A DNA stretch of 64,000 bases from Coniella vitis (taxonomy: Eukaryota > Ascomycota > Sordariomycetes > Diaporthales > Schizoparmaceae). The notes under the pieces were generated by a model. The model saw only the letters and a program-made list of their open reading frames with translations, was not told the origin of the DNA and made no database searches. The stretch lies in contig WUJK01000003.1 of NCBI GenBank assembly GCA_011317545.1, positions 2,232,001 to 2,296,000 on the forward strand. Reading direction: 5' to 3'. Numbering within the stretch: position 1 is the stretch's first letter; the number at the start of each line of letters is the position of its first letter. Below are positions 46,301-56,443 of the stretch, piece after piece. Made by a program: the position numbers and the translations under genes.

Positions 46301-46387
46301 TGACCTTTGCTGTTTACCACAGCAGCCCCACTAGTGCTCAGTAGTGTCTAGGTCATCTACTTTACCATCTCAATTGACAATAGCAAC
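43356..46387. other. 3-kb divergent region with ambiguous coding-like sequence
   Basis: Between the uL2m start and the cyclin start. 43.9-44.9 kb has coding-like frames on both strands (separate entry). 45.5-46.38 kb is CT/CA-rich and resembles a long 5' UTR of the cyclin gene. CATAGTAT words occur near 44632 and 44723. Confidence 0.45.
44035..44865. other. Possible unrecognised gene or relic, strand undecided
   Basis: On the plus strand 44035-44298 reads without stop as a plausible protein (LFVRYDEPQRDMLCIAEHD, IDCDLEQVALPESIPEDRRQ). A 44-nt GTAGTC to CATAG intron could join it to PYLLEDDPKPGEPARS, ending near 44402. No start codon is secured upstream; ATG 44113 is in frame. On the minus strand an equally open pair of segments can be spliced at 44305/44215 (LVGEGHKLTARLLFAK to VTVDTPEGRKFPGLWQ), and a further 130-residue frame lies at 44473-44865. 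I do not recognise any family, and at most one strand can be the real one. Confidence 0.3.
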
Positions 46388-48131
46388 ATGCCTCCAGTAA
46401 GTTGTTGTCGAGCTCTCGCAATGTCCCTAGCTCTCCGTCATTCTGTTCCTTGATTGCCACCGCCGTCTCTGACCTTGCATGTCCTTAGGGACGGACCACG
46501 ACGACCCGTGCGGCCCGTGTCGCTGCTGCTGAGAATGATGAGAACAGCAGCGCTCGTTCCCAGCGTTTAACGCGTGCTAAAGCTGCCGCTCTGCACGTGG
46601 ATGAGCTCTCACAGCCCAATAAGCCGCTGGCTACGAAGCGAGCTGGTGTTCATGCTAGCGTGCTCGGCGCTACCCGCAAGCGTGCCGCCCTGGGCGATGT
46701 CTCCAATGTCACCAAAATCGAAGGAGCCGAGAGCAAGAAGGTCACCGCCACCAAGTCCAGCATCCCGGCTGCGAGGTCTAGCATCCCTTCTGCTAAGTCG
46801 AGCATTACCGTCAAGACCAGCATCCCGTCGAAGCCTGCCATCCCGGCCAAAACTACTGCCAACCGCGTTACCAAGACCTCGACCACCACTACTACTGCCA
46901 CTCGCGCTGCACGTGCGCCCCTTGCATCCAAAGAATCCAACCTGACCAAGAAGACCGTCAAGGCCTCTGGTCCCGGAGAAATCGGCTCTAAGCGGAAAGC
47001 CACTGCAGCTCCTCTGACAAAGAAGGAAGACCCCGAACCTGTCCGCAAGAAGCCATACATTGCCGACAAGGAGAATGCCAGACGTCAGAAGGAAACCAAG
47101 CCCGTTGTCGAGCCCAAACGCGAGCCCAAACAGGAACCCGAAGCGAAGCTCGAGCCCGAGCCTGCTTTGCTGCTCGAGACTAAGTACCGCGAGTATACCG
47201 AGATTGAGTACCCCGAGGGTGTCAAGGATCTCGACACGGAGGACCGCGATGACCCACTCATGGTGGCCGAGTACGCTCACGAAATCTTTGACTACCTGTT
47301 GACCATTGAACCTGCCTCCCTGCCCAACCCAGACTACATGGATCACCAGGACGAGCTCGAATGGAAGACGCGCAGTATCCTTGTTGACTGGCTCATTGAG
47401 GTCCACACCCGCTTCCATCTCCTCCCCGAAACTCTGTTCCTGGCCATCAACATTATTGACCGCTTCCTCTCGGAGAAGGTGGTTCAGCTCGACCGCGTCC
47501 AGCTCGTCGGTATCACGGCCATGTTCATTGCTTCCAAGTACGAGGAAGTCATGTCTCCTCATGTGGGCAATTTCAAGCACGTCGCAGACAATGGCTTCTC
47601 CGAGTCTGAAATCCTTGCTGCTGAGCGTTTCATTCTGCAGACTCTGGAGTATGACCTCAGCTACCCCAATCCCATGAACTTCCTCCGCCGCATCTCCAAG
47701 GCCGACAACTACGACATCCAGACCCGCACTGTTGCCAAGTACTTGCTCGAGATTAGCATTGTTGACCGCCGTTTCATGTCTTACCGTCCTTCTCACATCT
47801 CTGCTGCTGCTATGTACTTGGCGAGACTCATCCTGGACCGCGGTGACTGGGTACGTCTCATTATGGGTCCTGTCGTGGATAATCTGTGCTAACGCAACTT
47901 GCCTTGTAGGACGAGACTTTGTCTTTCTATGCTGGCTATACCGAGATGGAGATTGAGCCTGTTCTTCATCTCATGGTTGACTACCTTGCGCGACCTGTGT
48001 CACACGAGGCTTTCTTCAAGAAGTACGCAAGCAAGAAGTTCCTGAAGGCCTCCATTCTGACACGTCAGTGGGCTAAGAAGAATGCTGCCGTTTTTGGAAT
48101 CCACAACCTTCACCAACCCCTTGACGAATGA
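46388..48131 (+). CDS. G2/mitotic B-type cyclin
   Basis: Regulatory subunit of Cdk1, equivalent to NimE/Cdc13-type cyclins. Exons are 46388-46396 (only MPP), 46489-47850 and 47910-48131; 530 residues. The basic N terminus has a destruction box RAALGDVSN (residues 68-76) and a KEN signal in IADKENARRQ, so APC/C-driven degradation is expected. An Ala/Lys/Thr-rich low-complexity segment with repeated SSIPxxKSSI words follows, then Glu/Pro repeats (EPKREPKQEPE). The cyclin box starts near WKTRSILVDWLIEVHTRFHL and includes MFIASKYEEV. The second fold extends through RRFMSYRPSHISAAAMYLAR into the last exon (DETLSFYAGYTEMEIEPVLH), ending HNLHQPLDE. Intron donors GTAAGT and GTACGT. Confidence 0.96.
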
Positions 48132-48659
48132 ATACAACTCCCAAAATCAGTTGCCACGAACCAATACCAATAGCTCACATGAGCCCAGTCCTTGTCACAT
48201 GAGGCATACATTGGGTCCGATCTATTTCTCACGAGCATTGCGTTGGAGTTTTCTTCCCTTTTGGCACTCCAGCAAGCAGCCTTACGACAACGCATGAGAT
48301 CCCTAGACTCAAAGACGAAGCTTTATGCCAACATCACACTCTTCCCTGCGCAGCCCTGCTTCGCATACTACTTTTTTTCCAGCATTACATGCCATTTGGC
48401 ATTACATCATCATTCTTGCTTCTCCTGTCATTGCGGCGGTGTTTGGTGTTTTTATGGCAGGAGTCATTCGGTGGGTTATCTCGGCGTCCCAGTTCCTGTT
48501 TCGGTGGCGGTGTCTGCTCCCTTGTTCAAGATACGCCTTGTACCAAAAAAAAAAAAAAAAAAAAGCTGCTCCAAGTCGTTCTGGCTGTTGTCTACTTCAG
48601 GTTGGCGTGCACATGCTCATATCGCTCCTCTGGCTTGGCTTCTCGGTCACATCAAACTT
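48132..48659. other. Cyclin 3' flank
   Basis: About 530 bp, probably the cyclin 3' UTR and terminator. A 20-base A run lies at 48545-48564. No gene seen. Confidence 0.5.
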
Positions 48660-49349
48660 CTAGTTCGGACGGCATGGCAGTAACTGGCAAGGTTCATGAT
48701 TTCTATTTGATAATGACGGCGGCGGATAGGAAATACCGGACAGGTTGCATTGCGTTTTGTACATACTGTTATTGTTATTGACTTTGGATGACGGTGCCCA
48801 GAGATTCCAGCCTTTATGCCGATACACAAGGATATGAAAATGGGATTCATCATTGTTATTACTTCCTGTCAGCAGCCATTTGGCTAGTGATGGCGCGTCT
48901 GGTCTATATCCATGATCGGATATCCTTGTACCAGCAGCAGCAGCAGCAGTAACGTTCTGCTGCTTCGTTCTGATTCTTGCTCTCGATGATGGCGTGTTGG
49001 TAAGACACCCAGATAGATAGTACCCTGATTGTACGTGAATGAGCCTTTCCCAGTGCTCCCCTCGTTTTGCTGGGAACATACCTGATCCATCCTCACGCGT
49101 GTCTTGGCTTGTCGGTTGTTCTTCTGTGCCCTCGTCCCCAAACATAGTCGAATGTGTAGATTCTTGTCGTTGCTCCTCGCTTGCACCTCTAGAAGTCTCC
49201 CACTCGTTCATCAAGTCCTGTGCGCTCTGATAATGCGGGTGCGAAGGCATTTGATTGCCTCGCTTAGGTCTCGGAAGGGTGAGTGGTGGTTGACTTTGAG
49301 GCGGTAGTGGGGTAACATTTCTTCTTCCTGTTGTTGTTGTTGCTTTCAT
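48660..49349 (-). CDS. Hypothetical hydrophilic protein, low support
   Basis: One open frame of 229 residues. The first ~100 residues have protein-like composition (QSAQDLMNEWETSRGASEEQ, MFGDEGTEEQPTSQDTRED); the second half is Asn/Ser-rich with a (CAG)n-derived Ala run and looks less like coding. A good GTATGT donor right after the DGS codons (about 49084) suggests the real gene is spliced; one acceptor gives a short Leu-rich tail. No family is recognised. The ORF could be chance. Confidence 0.35.
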   Translation of the reverse strand: MKATTTTGRRNVTPLPPQSQPPLTLPRPKRGNQMPSHPHYQSAQDLMNEWETSRGASEEQRQESTHSTMFGDEGTEEQPTSQDTREDGSGMFPAKRGEHWERLIHVQSGYYLSGCLTNTPSSRARIRTKQQNVTAAAAAGTRISDHGYRPDAPSLAKWLLTGSNNNDESHFHILVYRHKGWNLWAPSSKVNNNNSMYKTQCNLSGISYPPPSLSNRNHEPCQLLPCRPN

Positions 49350-50032
49350 GATACTGGATTTCTATCGCTACAAATCACACATAGATACATGTGCTACTGA
49401 AGACGAGATCAGCGTAATCACGAGCGTCTTGTTTCTCATTTGGCGGCCGGAGGACATCTTTTGCGCGGCTGCTACTTTTACATCTCGATCAAGTGATTAA
49501 CTGCTTGTCTCTTGACGGCGGCCTCGCGATAGCATCCCTCTTTTGTGTTTCTAAACAGGTTTCTGCTGCTCTTCTCAATACCAGATACCGATCGACGGAA
49601 CATGCATTTATCCATCATGCGTAGCGGACTAATATTGAGTGATATCAGAAGAAGAGAAACCGGCCACCCACAAAAAGGCCACATTTGGTTGCATGCAGAT
49701 AATATGGATGAAGATATGACTGTTTAACGTTCTCTGCCATCGCAGTTTACCAGCACCATCCAAATCTTGAACAGATCTACAAAAACGAACACCAAGCAAG
49801 GCAGTGTACCTCCAGGCAAACTACGTACTTACTTTAGTAATGAAACGCAATTTCACAGAAGAAAAACCCACCAAAAAAAAAAAAAAAAAAACCGCTTTAC
49901 TAAATCACACAAGGATGAATACCTAGATCCTCCGGCCTCAAAGGGCTCTCCTTCTTCCATCTTGTTCTTGAACAGCAAATGTATCCCTCAGCTACTGAGC
50001 TACCGTCGGATTTACGAATCCTGCTTGTAATT

Positions 50033-50076
50033 GACTAACTGACTGACTGACTGACTGACTGACTGACTGACTGACT
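50033..50076. repeat. (GACT)n microsatellite
   Basis: Roughly ten tandem copies of the tetramer GACT; perfect from 50040 onward. Confidence 0.95.
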
Positions 50077-50598
50077 TTAACGACAAGGTTGGTTCATTAG
50101 TTGTTTTCCCCCGTATCCATTCCCCCCCCCCCCTTCCGACCTGAAACACCTTTTCAAGCTTGTCCATGATATTACATAGAATGCTTCTCTTCCTGCACGA
50201 TAAGCGAGTGGATCAAAGGAGTGGAGTCTTTTTCTAACCCCCTTCCTCTCCTACTTCCATATCCCAGTAATTTCGAGGGTGTGTTGGCTCTAAAGCTCTC
50301 TAATATTCTCAGAAACCCATCCCTTTTTTTTTTTTTTTGTCAAAACCATGGGTGGTAACGAAATATCCCATTTTGTTATTCTTGGTTGTCTGCGCTGCTT
50401 CTCTTTGTCATTCTTGTCACATGAAAGCATGGTTTGGTTTTGTTAGGTAGTATGCAAGCAAGTACTTACTTGATGAGGTAGCCCAAGTGGATGATAAGCC
50501 CGGAGCCAGACCCATCGGATTACCTGCAGTTCAGGTTTCCCGATTCGGTAACCTGGCCTGCAATGGTGCGCAAACCCTGTGCGGGAGGAAATTGGCCA

Positions 50599-50622
50599 GG
50601 AGGAGGAGGAGGAGGAGGAGGA
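50599..50622. repeat. (GGA)n microsatellite
   Basis: About eight tandem AGG/GGA triplets, read directly. Confidence 0.9.
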
Positions 50623-50736
50623 AAACCGGAGTAAGAAGTGATACAAGACATAACGTCACCATTTGAGTTGCATCATTGAATCACTCAGTCACCACCGCCA
50701 TCACCATAAATAAAGAAAAGAAAGAAAAAGAAAATT

Positions 50737-50737
<1 letters not shown>

Positions 50738-50773
<36 letters not shown>
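50738..50773. repeat. (CA)n microsatellite
   Basis: About 18 perfect CA dinucleotides; preceded by a purine-rich GAAA stretch. Confidence 0.95.
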
Positions 50774-50774
<1 letters not shown>

Positions 50775-51464
50775 GAAGCGGGTGTAGTTGAACGGCTTTT
50801 CGATCACCGTTTGCGATTTTCTTTGGGGCTAAATTGGTATTGATGGGCCAAGTGCTACAGGCTGCTCCTGCTCCTCCACCTTTTCCGCAATTCTGTCTTT
50901 TGCCACCATGCTGAGCCTCTAGACTCATGAAAAGTCATGCTGAGGTATGGCAGACCAGGGGCCTATCGTTGCAATCTGCCATGCGGTACATGACCAAAAA
51001 GAATGAATCAAACTCCTTCCTGCGCCTGTCCCAAAGAAATCAAGAAGTGAAAAGAGGAAGCCATCATGGACTTTCTCCGTATCCTGCGACTCATGAAGTA
51101 GAGAACAAAGCTCCAACTTCAGTCGCCCAGATAGGTTGACAATGCCTACCGGCATGGCCTTTGCGCCCTAAAGTCAACAAGTTCTCACATGAGATCGTCG
51201 CTGTCGCAAACAAAACAAGGTGATGGCAACAAATCTCTCTGTCTCTCAAGATTCGGTCCTTCATTGGTATCGTAGTGGGTGTCGTGGCGCCGATGCAGAA
51301 AAAGAATCCACAGCCGAACTCAGATGGTTCAGGTGTGGGGGTACTGGGCAGATGCAGAAGTGAATATGCCGGCTGTGCGCCTCGATAAGATGGCGGCGGC
51401 ACGCGCAAGCGGCAGTGGTTTGTGTTGTGGTGGCGCTTTGCAACGGTTGAATGCAGAGTCTCGT

Positions 51465-51764
51465 TTACAACGAGGAAAAGCGCTCCTCCATACTGCCGTA
51501 AAAGACGACGGGGCGGGGCTCGAGGACGGTGAGCTTGGACGAGAACTGTTCGTGTTCTTGCTGCAGATCTATGATGGAGGGCTGGCGAAAGAGGACGCTG
51601 TTGATTGTGGACGCAGCCGATGTAGCCGACATGTTGGAGGCATACGACATCCTCGAGACCTCGGACGTCTCGCTCGAGGTTGTCGACCTCCGACGCATGG
51701 TGAATGGCGGGAGGGGGCTTGACGAAAGAGCCAGGTGGTTGTGGATCGGTTGGAAGCCGAACAT
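51465..51764 (-). CDS. Small serine-rich protein, probably conserved in filamentous fungi
   Basis: 99 residues in one exon from an ATG at 51764 (the open frame extends upstream, but that part is His-rich and derives from a CAC repeat). The body is a Ser/Thr-rich stretch (MRRRSTTSSETSEVSRMSYA, NMSATSAASTINSVLF) followed by a compact end, PSIIDLQQEHEQFSSKLTVL then EPRPVVFYGSMEERFSSL. From memory, filamentous fungi encode small proteins with a Ser-rich tract followed by PSIIDLE...EPRPVIYWGSxEERM-like ends, so I infer a conserved family of unknown function. No signal peptide or membrane segment. The C-terminal block could be a binding motif. Last gene before a 4.7-kb gap. Confidence 0.6.
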   Translation of the reverse strand: MFGFQPIHNHLALSSSPLPPFTMRRRSTTSSETSEVSRMSYASNMSATSAASTINSVLFRQPSIIDLQQEHEQFSSKLTVLEPRPVVFYGSMEERFSSL

Positions 51765-51937
51765 GGTGACTGATTTGCAGAAAAGCGGTGAGGGAGTGGT
51801 TGTGTGTTGGTCGTTTGAGGATCGAGTGGGATCCAGGTGAGAGTCACGGCGGCAGTGGTGGTGGTGGTGGTAATGGCGGTGGTGGTGGTTTGATGATGAG
51901 ATCGGCCAGCACAAAAGCAAGGTAGAGGCGCAGCCTT

Positions 51938-52608
51938 GTACTATGTAGTTGGTTTTTCTGTTTCTTTTTTCTAGTCTGGGCAGGTCTCAAAGTTCGAACG
52001 AGAAACAGAAGCGAGGCACTACAGTCTTTATGTTGCTGTGCGTTCTCCCAAGAGTGGAAATGGGCTTGTTGGGGTGGTTGTCGCGGCCAGAGGCGGTAAG
52101 TGGAGAGGAAAATGCGATGTTGAGTTGTTCAAAGACAGGGGTTCCGGAGATATCCAGGTCTTGTTAATGGCCAGAGACGGAGAGACATGCGTGCACAACG
52201 GGCAAGGACCAGCTTGGTTGTGGATGCGACAGGTAGATTGCAGAGACGGTGGGGTTCTGGTTTTGGCGGAAGCATAAAAGAGTCGTGATGCCAGTGCCAG
52301 TGCTTTAAATATTATACTATGATATGAGCCTGGTGTGTACTATGTAGAGCATGTACTCTGTACTCTGTACTGTGTGCGGTACGTACTCGGTAGTTGGGCG
52401 CGTTACCGTACTATGTACGACCCGCCGCCCAGGGCAAGGGCGACCTGCGACTTCCAAAACCTGCAACCCGTATAACAAACCTCGCAAATGATAGCCAGGG
52501 GCTCTTTCCCCCGCGGTCCCTCAGACAAAAGGGCAAAAGTGGGGTGCTGGGTACGCTGCGGCAGGTTCATCAAGCGACGAGATATCAGGTATCTGGTGGT
52601 ACTATGTA
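51938..52608 (-). repeat. Dense cluster of the 10-mer GTACTATGTA
   Basis: Exact copies at 51938-51947, 52337-52346, 52408-52417 and 52599-52608, all in the same orientation. The space between 52345 and 52415 is also packed with GTACTCTGTACTCTGTACTG and GGTACGTACTCGG words. Confidence 0.92.
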
Positions 52609-53564
52609 CTCTTGTCTCTACGATGTACTTTGATACATGGCACGATGTACTATGCACGATGGCGCGCCCTAGTGGTGCAGACTGCAGCAAGTAGTACGCA
52701 CCAGAAGGAGGTTAGCTGCTCGGCGATGCCAGCAATGCCGCAGCAACAACAACGATAATAACAACAAAGTCAGTTCAGTTTCTCTGAAGTATTTGGCAGG
52801 ATGCCTGTGACACGTATGTACAAAATCGGTGGTGCAAACCCAGCGACAAGGCTTCTTCAGACGTTCCGTCTCACCATCAGCACGGTGAGTTCTGAGCCCG
52901 AGCACGTGAGGTGGCGGTCTGGTCAGGGGCCGTCGCTGACAGACTTGACACACAGCAGAGCAGTGTCTTGGTTTTTTTTTTTTTTTTCCTTAACGGCTCT
53001 ACGCACGTCCTGGGTCCTGGGCCACACCACAACACCGTCCCAGCTTGGAAACGAGCCCGAGGCGCATCTGCAGATAGAGATGCTGAGGCAATTCGGATTG
53101 CCAGTGCTGTGACAAGATAACAGCGACATCAAAAGTGGCCCTCAGAGGCAGTTGTGCCCGCTGTTTGTGTGTGTTTTGGGCGGGCGCGAAACAAGACCAA
53201 CACCAACCTGCCGACGCAGGCCAGCATGGGGAGAGCGCGGTTCGTCGAGCCAGGCAGACATGCAATGCTGAGTATCCCACTACCGAATTGGCCGACTCGG
53301 CCGACTGGCCAGCCTGATCAAGCATCTGCATTGTTTGTTTTCGAGACTGCAAAGGCAGCAACGGCTTCATGGCGCTTGTAAGTGGAGGCTGTGGTGGTGG
53401 TGGGATGGTCGTCTTGGTGGTGGTGATAAGAGGCAGGCCAGCCAGAGGTCACGCAGTACCTGGTACAAGTCTGATGTGTCCTGTACCTGAAGATACAGCA
53501 GCTGCCCCTTGCTTGCAGGGACCAGGCCCCCTCAAAAGATGGGAGAACTGAAGTCGCTGCTGCA

Positions 53565-53821
53565 TACATAGTACTGCAAGTGCGACCACTAGTTTTTAGT
53601 GCCACGGGGCTTGAAGAGCACATTGTTAGGGAGGTTTATGCGCGGGAGTACAGGGGTGACACAGGCCACTGTCTCTCGGCCTGTGTTTCATACCCTTTCT
53701 TCTTACTATGGTACAAAGTACAGCAAAGGCTTCTGGAACCTTTTGACAAGGGTTCTGGCTACCTTCTGACGACCTTGGAAGAGATCTGACGTAGAATCAG
53801 TCAGATGCAACTACATAGTAC
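53565..53821 (+). repeat. Two copies of TACATAGTAC
   Basis: Exact at 53565-53574 and 53812-53821. A related TACTATGGTACAAAGTAC lies between them at about 53705. Orientation is opposite to the cluster at 51.9-52.6 kb. Confidence 0.9.
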
Positions 53822-54198
53822 AGCGTTAACAAGGCCTCAACAAAGGCCACCGCTTCTGCCTTGAACGCAGCCTCAGCCCGACCAACCTGGGGGACTGCCT
53901 TGCGCGACTATCCGACCGATGAGGCGGACCACACGCAGCACCATCAGTTTTCCTTTCCCATCGTCGGCAGGAAGCATTCGAGCGCGGCCTCAGCCCCGTC
54001 AAAGACGCCACTGCCACTGTCCACCCGGTCGGGACCCTCAGGGAGCGTGAAACATCAGGGCAAGCAAAGCCGCAATTTATCCACCAGCCTGTTTTCATGC
54101 ACCGTACCTGCATACAAGATCTGCCAGGTACAGCAGCCCTTGCTGCTGCTGCTGCTGCCGTCGTTGCGGAGTGGCTTGTGCTGCTACTTTGTAGAGCC

Positions 54199-54220
54199 AT
54201 GGATGGATGGATGGATGGAT
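54199..54220. repeat. (GGAT)n microsatellite
   Basis: About five tandem ATGG/GGAT tetramers, read directly. Confidence 0.9.
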
Positions 54221-56443
54221 TCACTTGTCACTTTCCCTTTACAGACGCCAAATGACCAACATATACGTGGACAAATATCAGCAAGGGGCACGGTGCAACT
54301 CGGGGGGGAAATAAAAAAGAGACGACGGATCCCGGCAACAAATCATACGGGACACTGTCGCCTCGTATCCCTGCAGTTCCCAGTTGCGTCTCAAACGGGT
54401 GCTTGGCCGATATCACCACGCTTACCATTGGTTTGGATGAACGAAGAGAGGTCGCAGTGATCTGCACATGCTACTTACTCTGTACTCATGCACCGGCTAA
54501 CTCATGGGTTGGGGCTAGGCGAGGGACGTTGCCCTGCTGCGGCAACTCTACGGATACGGTAGCATATGGCCCAGGAGAGAAACTCAAGCGAGACAGAATT
54601 ACAACATGACTTTTACCGAGGGCTACCACACCGGCCATTACTCCTCCGGACTTCTGAGACGCTACCTACGTAATCTGATCTCTGTCTTAGCAGGGCGTCG
54701 TCAAACATTGCGGAACTAGACTATTGAAGCCATCACGACAGCCCTGCTTACCTCTCCTATTCCAAAGTACCCATCGTGGAAACGTATCCAAAAGCGGCAA
54801 AACCCAAGGGGAAAACGTCAAGATCGGATCCACTGGCCGCATAACTGGCTCCCTCTCACAGCAGTGCTCTTTGTTTTTTCCTTCCTCCCAAACTCCTTGC
54901 GGCCCCCACTTGTGATTGCGTGCAGATGTGTTCGTGTGTATCGAATACATTGGCACTCTACGCAGAACGTATCCGCCATTTCTTTACGAAGAGACAAGTA
55001 AAGAACACTTCCAACTCACTGGTCTCCACAAAGCCAGAGGGGCATGCGTGTGTGTGCGTGTGTGTCTAGACCCTTCGGTAGATCTTTGACGGGACGATCA
55101 GAGTGGAATCTGATGCTTGAAATAGGTCCATGAATTTGCGCGACGTCTGTTGAGCTTATTATATTAACCTGTAATATACACTTGGTCGCTCTCTCGCGTA
55201 TCTTCTATACGTGTTGGTGTTTGTTGGTACTGTTCACTGTGTATATTATCCTTTGGACAAGAAGTCGTACATATCGATGTATTTGTCGAATAAAGGTCTA
55301 GACATCTCAGACCGGCACAGTTCAGAGCTTGGGCTTTTCTTTATATGATTTCTATGTCTGGTATTTTGCTAGTCTCGAGTTGGTATGGTTATTTACACTC
55401 GATTTTGCGAAACTGAGTGTATGAGGCTTGTGAAATCTCAACTTTGTCTTCACCTTCTTTTGTTCTTCTTCTTCTTTTTTCTCTTTTTAAAGTGCACTTC
55501 TATTTTCGCTTGTCAAACGTGTGAGCCTTTCTTTGTTTAGAAAATTGCAAGACCAGTGATATCGTGCCATCTTCTGCTCTCACAGATGTTTTAGTATTTA
55601 TTCAATTATTCTGAATCCAAAGCCCATCGAGTATACTGTACACATCCTCTATAAGCACATATCTTGCCATCTCAATTCGTATGGCATTGGAACACAGTTC
55701 GCGCGTATGATGAACCGGTCAGATTTCCGTCACTAATGGCAACGTACTAGAAACCCCAAGACGGACAGAATACTCGCCTCCTTGCCTACTACCTAGAGGT
55801 AGGTTGGCATACGAGAGGACATTATCAAACAGTCCTCGAAAAAAAAAAAAAAACACCAAAGAAGCCTCATCACCCAAGTACTAAATCTGGCTGCTGTGCC
55901 ACAATCACGGTAGTTCCTTTCGGCCCATTTCCCATTTCCTTTGCTCTGCTATATGAGTGAAATCTCTCAATGTGTATATGTGCACATACATATGCATATG
56001 TAAATATACTAAACATCAGCCTTTCCACCGAGACGCCGAGAAATGCCCCGTAACCCAAAAATCAATCATCTACACCTCTGCTGAATGCATGTTATGCAAT
56101 GCAATTCTAACCAGAACCTTTCCCTGCACGCTCCGATGAGGAACAAAAAAGGGGCAAGAGGAGGAAGAAAACCAAGAGAGGGAGGAGAAAAGAAAATAAG
56201 AGACACGTTCCATCCGTTGCCCTGGCTTTTCTTTTCCTTCTGATGACCCCGCCCAATTAGAGACCCGTCGCCTATCCCCCTCCCACCCAAAAGACCCATA
56301 CAAAGAAATACATCCAGATTCCGCCCATACACATCTATTCGATTAAGGAACTCCACCGCATCAACAGTCCTCTCTGGGAAGTCATCCACCATGCGCCACT
56401 TTCAGCAGACGAGTCTGCTCCTTGGTCCAGACTCCCGCCCAAA

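Larger units (their letters stand above)
49350..51464. other. 2.1-kb gene-poor region with many simple repeats
   Basis: Contains A18 near 49873, (GACT)n at 50033-50076, C11 near 50124, T15 near 50324, (GGA)n at 50599-50622 and (CA)n at 50738-50773. No coding sequence is supported. Confidence 0.55.
51765..56443. other. 4.7-kb gene-poor region
   Basis: The largest gap in the window. 51.84-51.90 kb has a (GGT)n-like stretch. 51.9-53.8 kb carries six exact copies of the recurrent 10-mer. 54199-54220 is (GGAT)n. 54.96-55.87 kb is AT-richer, has almost no open frames and includes TG-rich stretches. 55839-55852 is an A run. 56.07-56.44 kb is the CCH1 3' flank. No coding sequence is supported on either strand. 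Confidence 0.5.

Noticed and set aside
46609..47796. 395-residue minus-strand frame opposite cyclin B
   Set aside because: Antisense shadow; the cyclin reading is unambiguous.
50033..50773. Microsatellites as a CRISPR array or satellite
   Set aside because: Simple tandem repeats with no spacers; ordinary slippage products.
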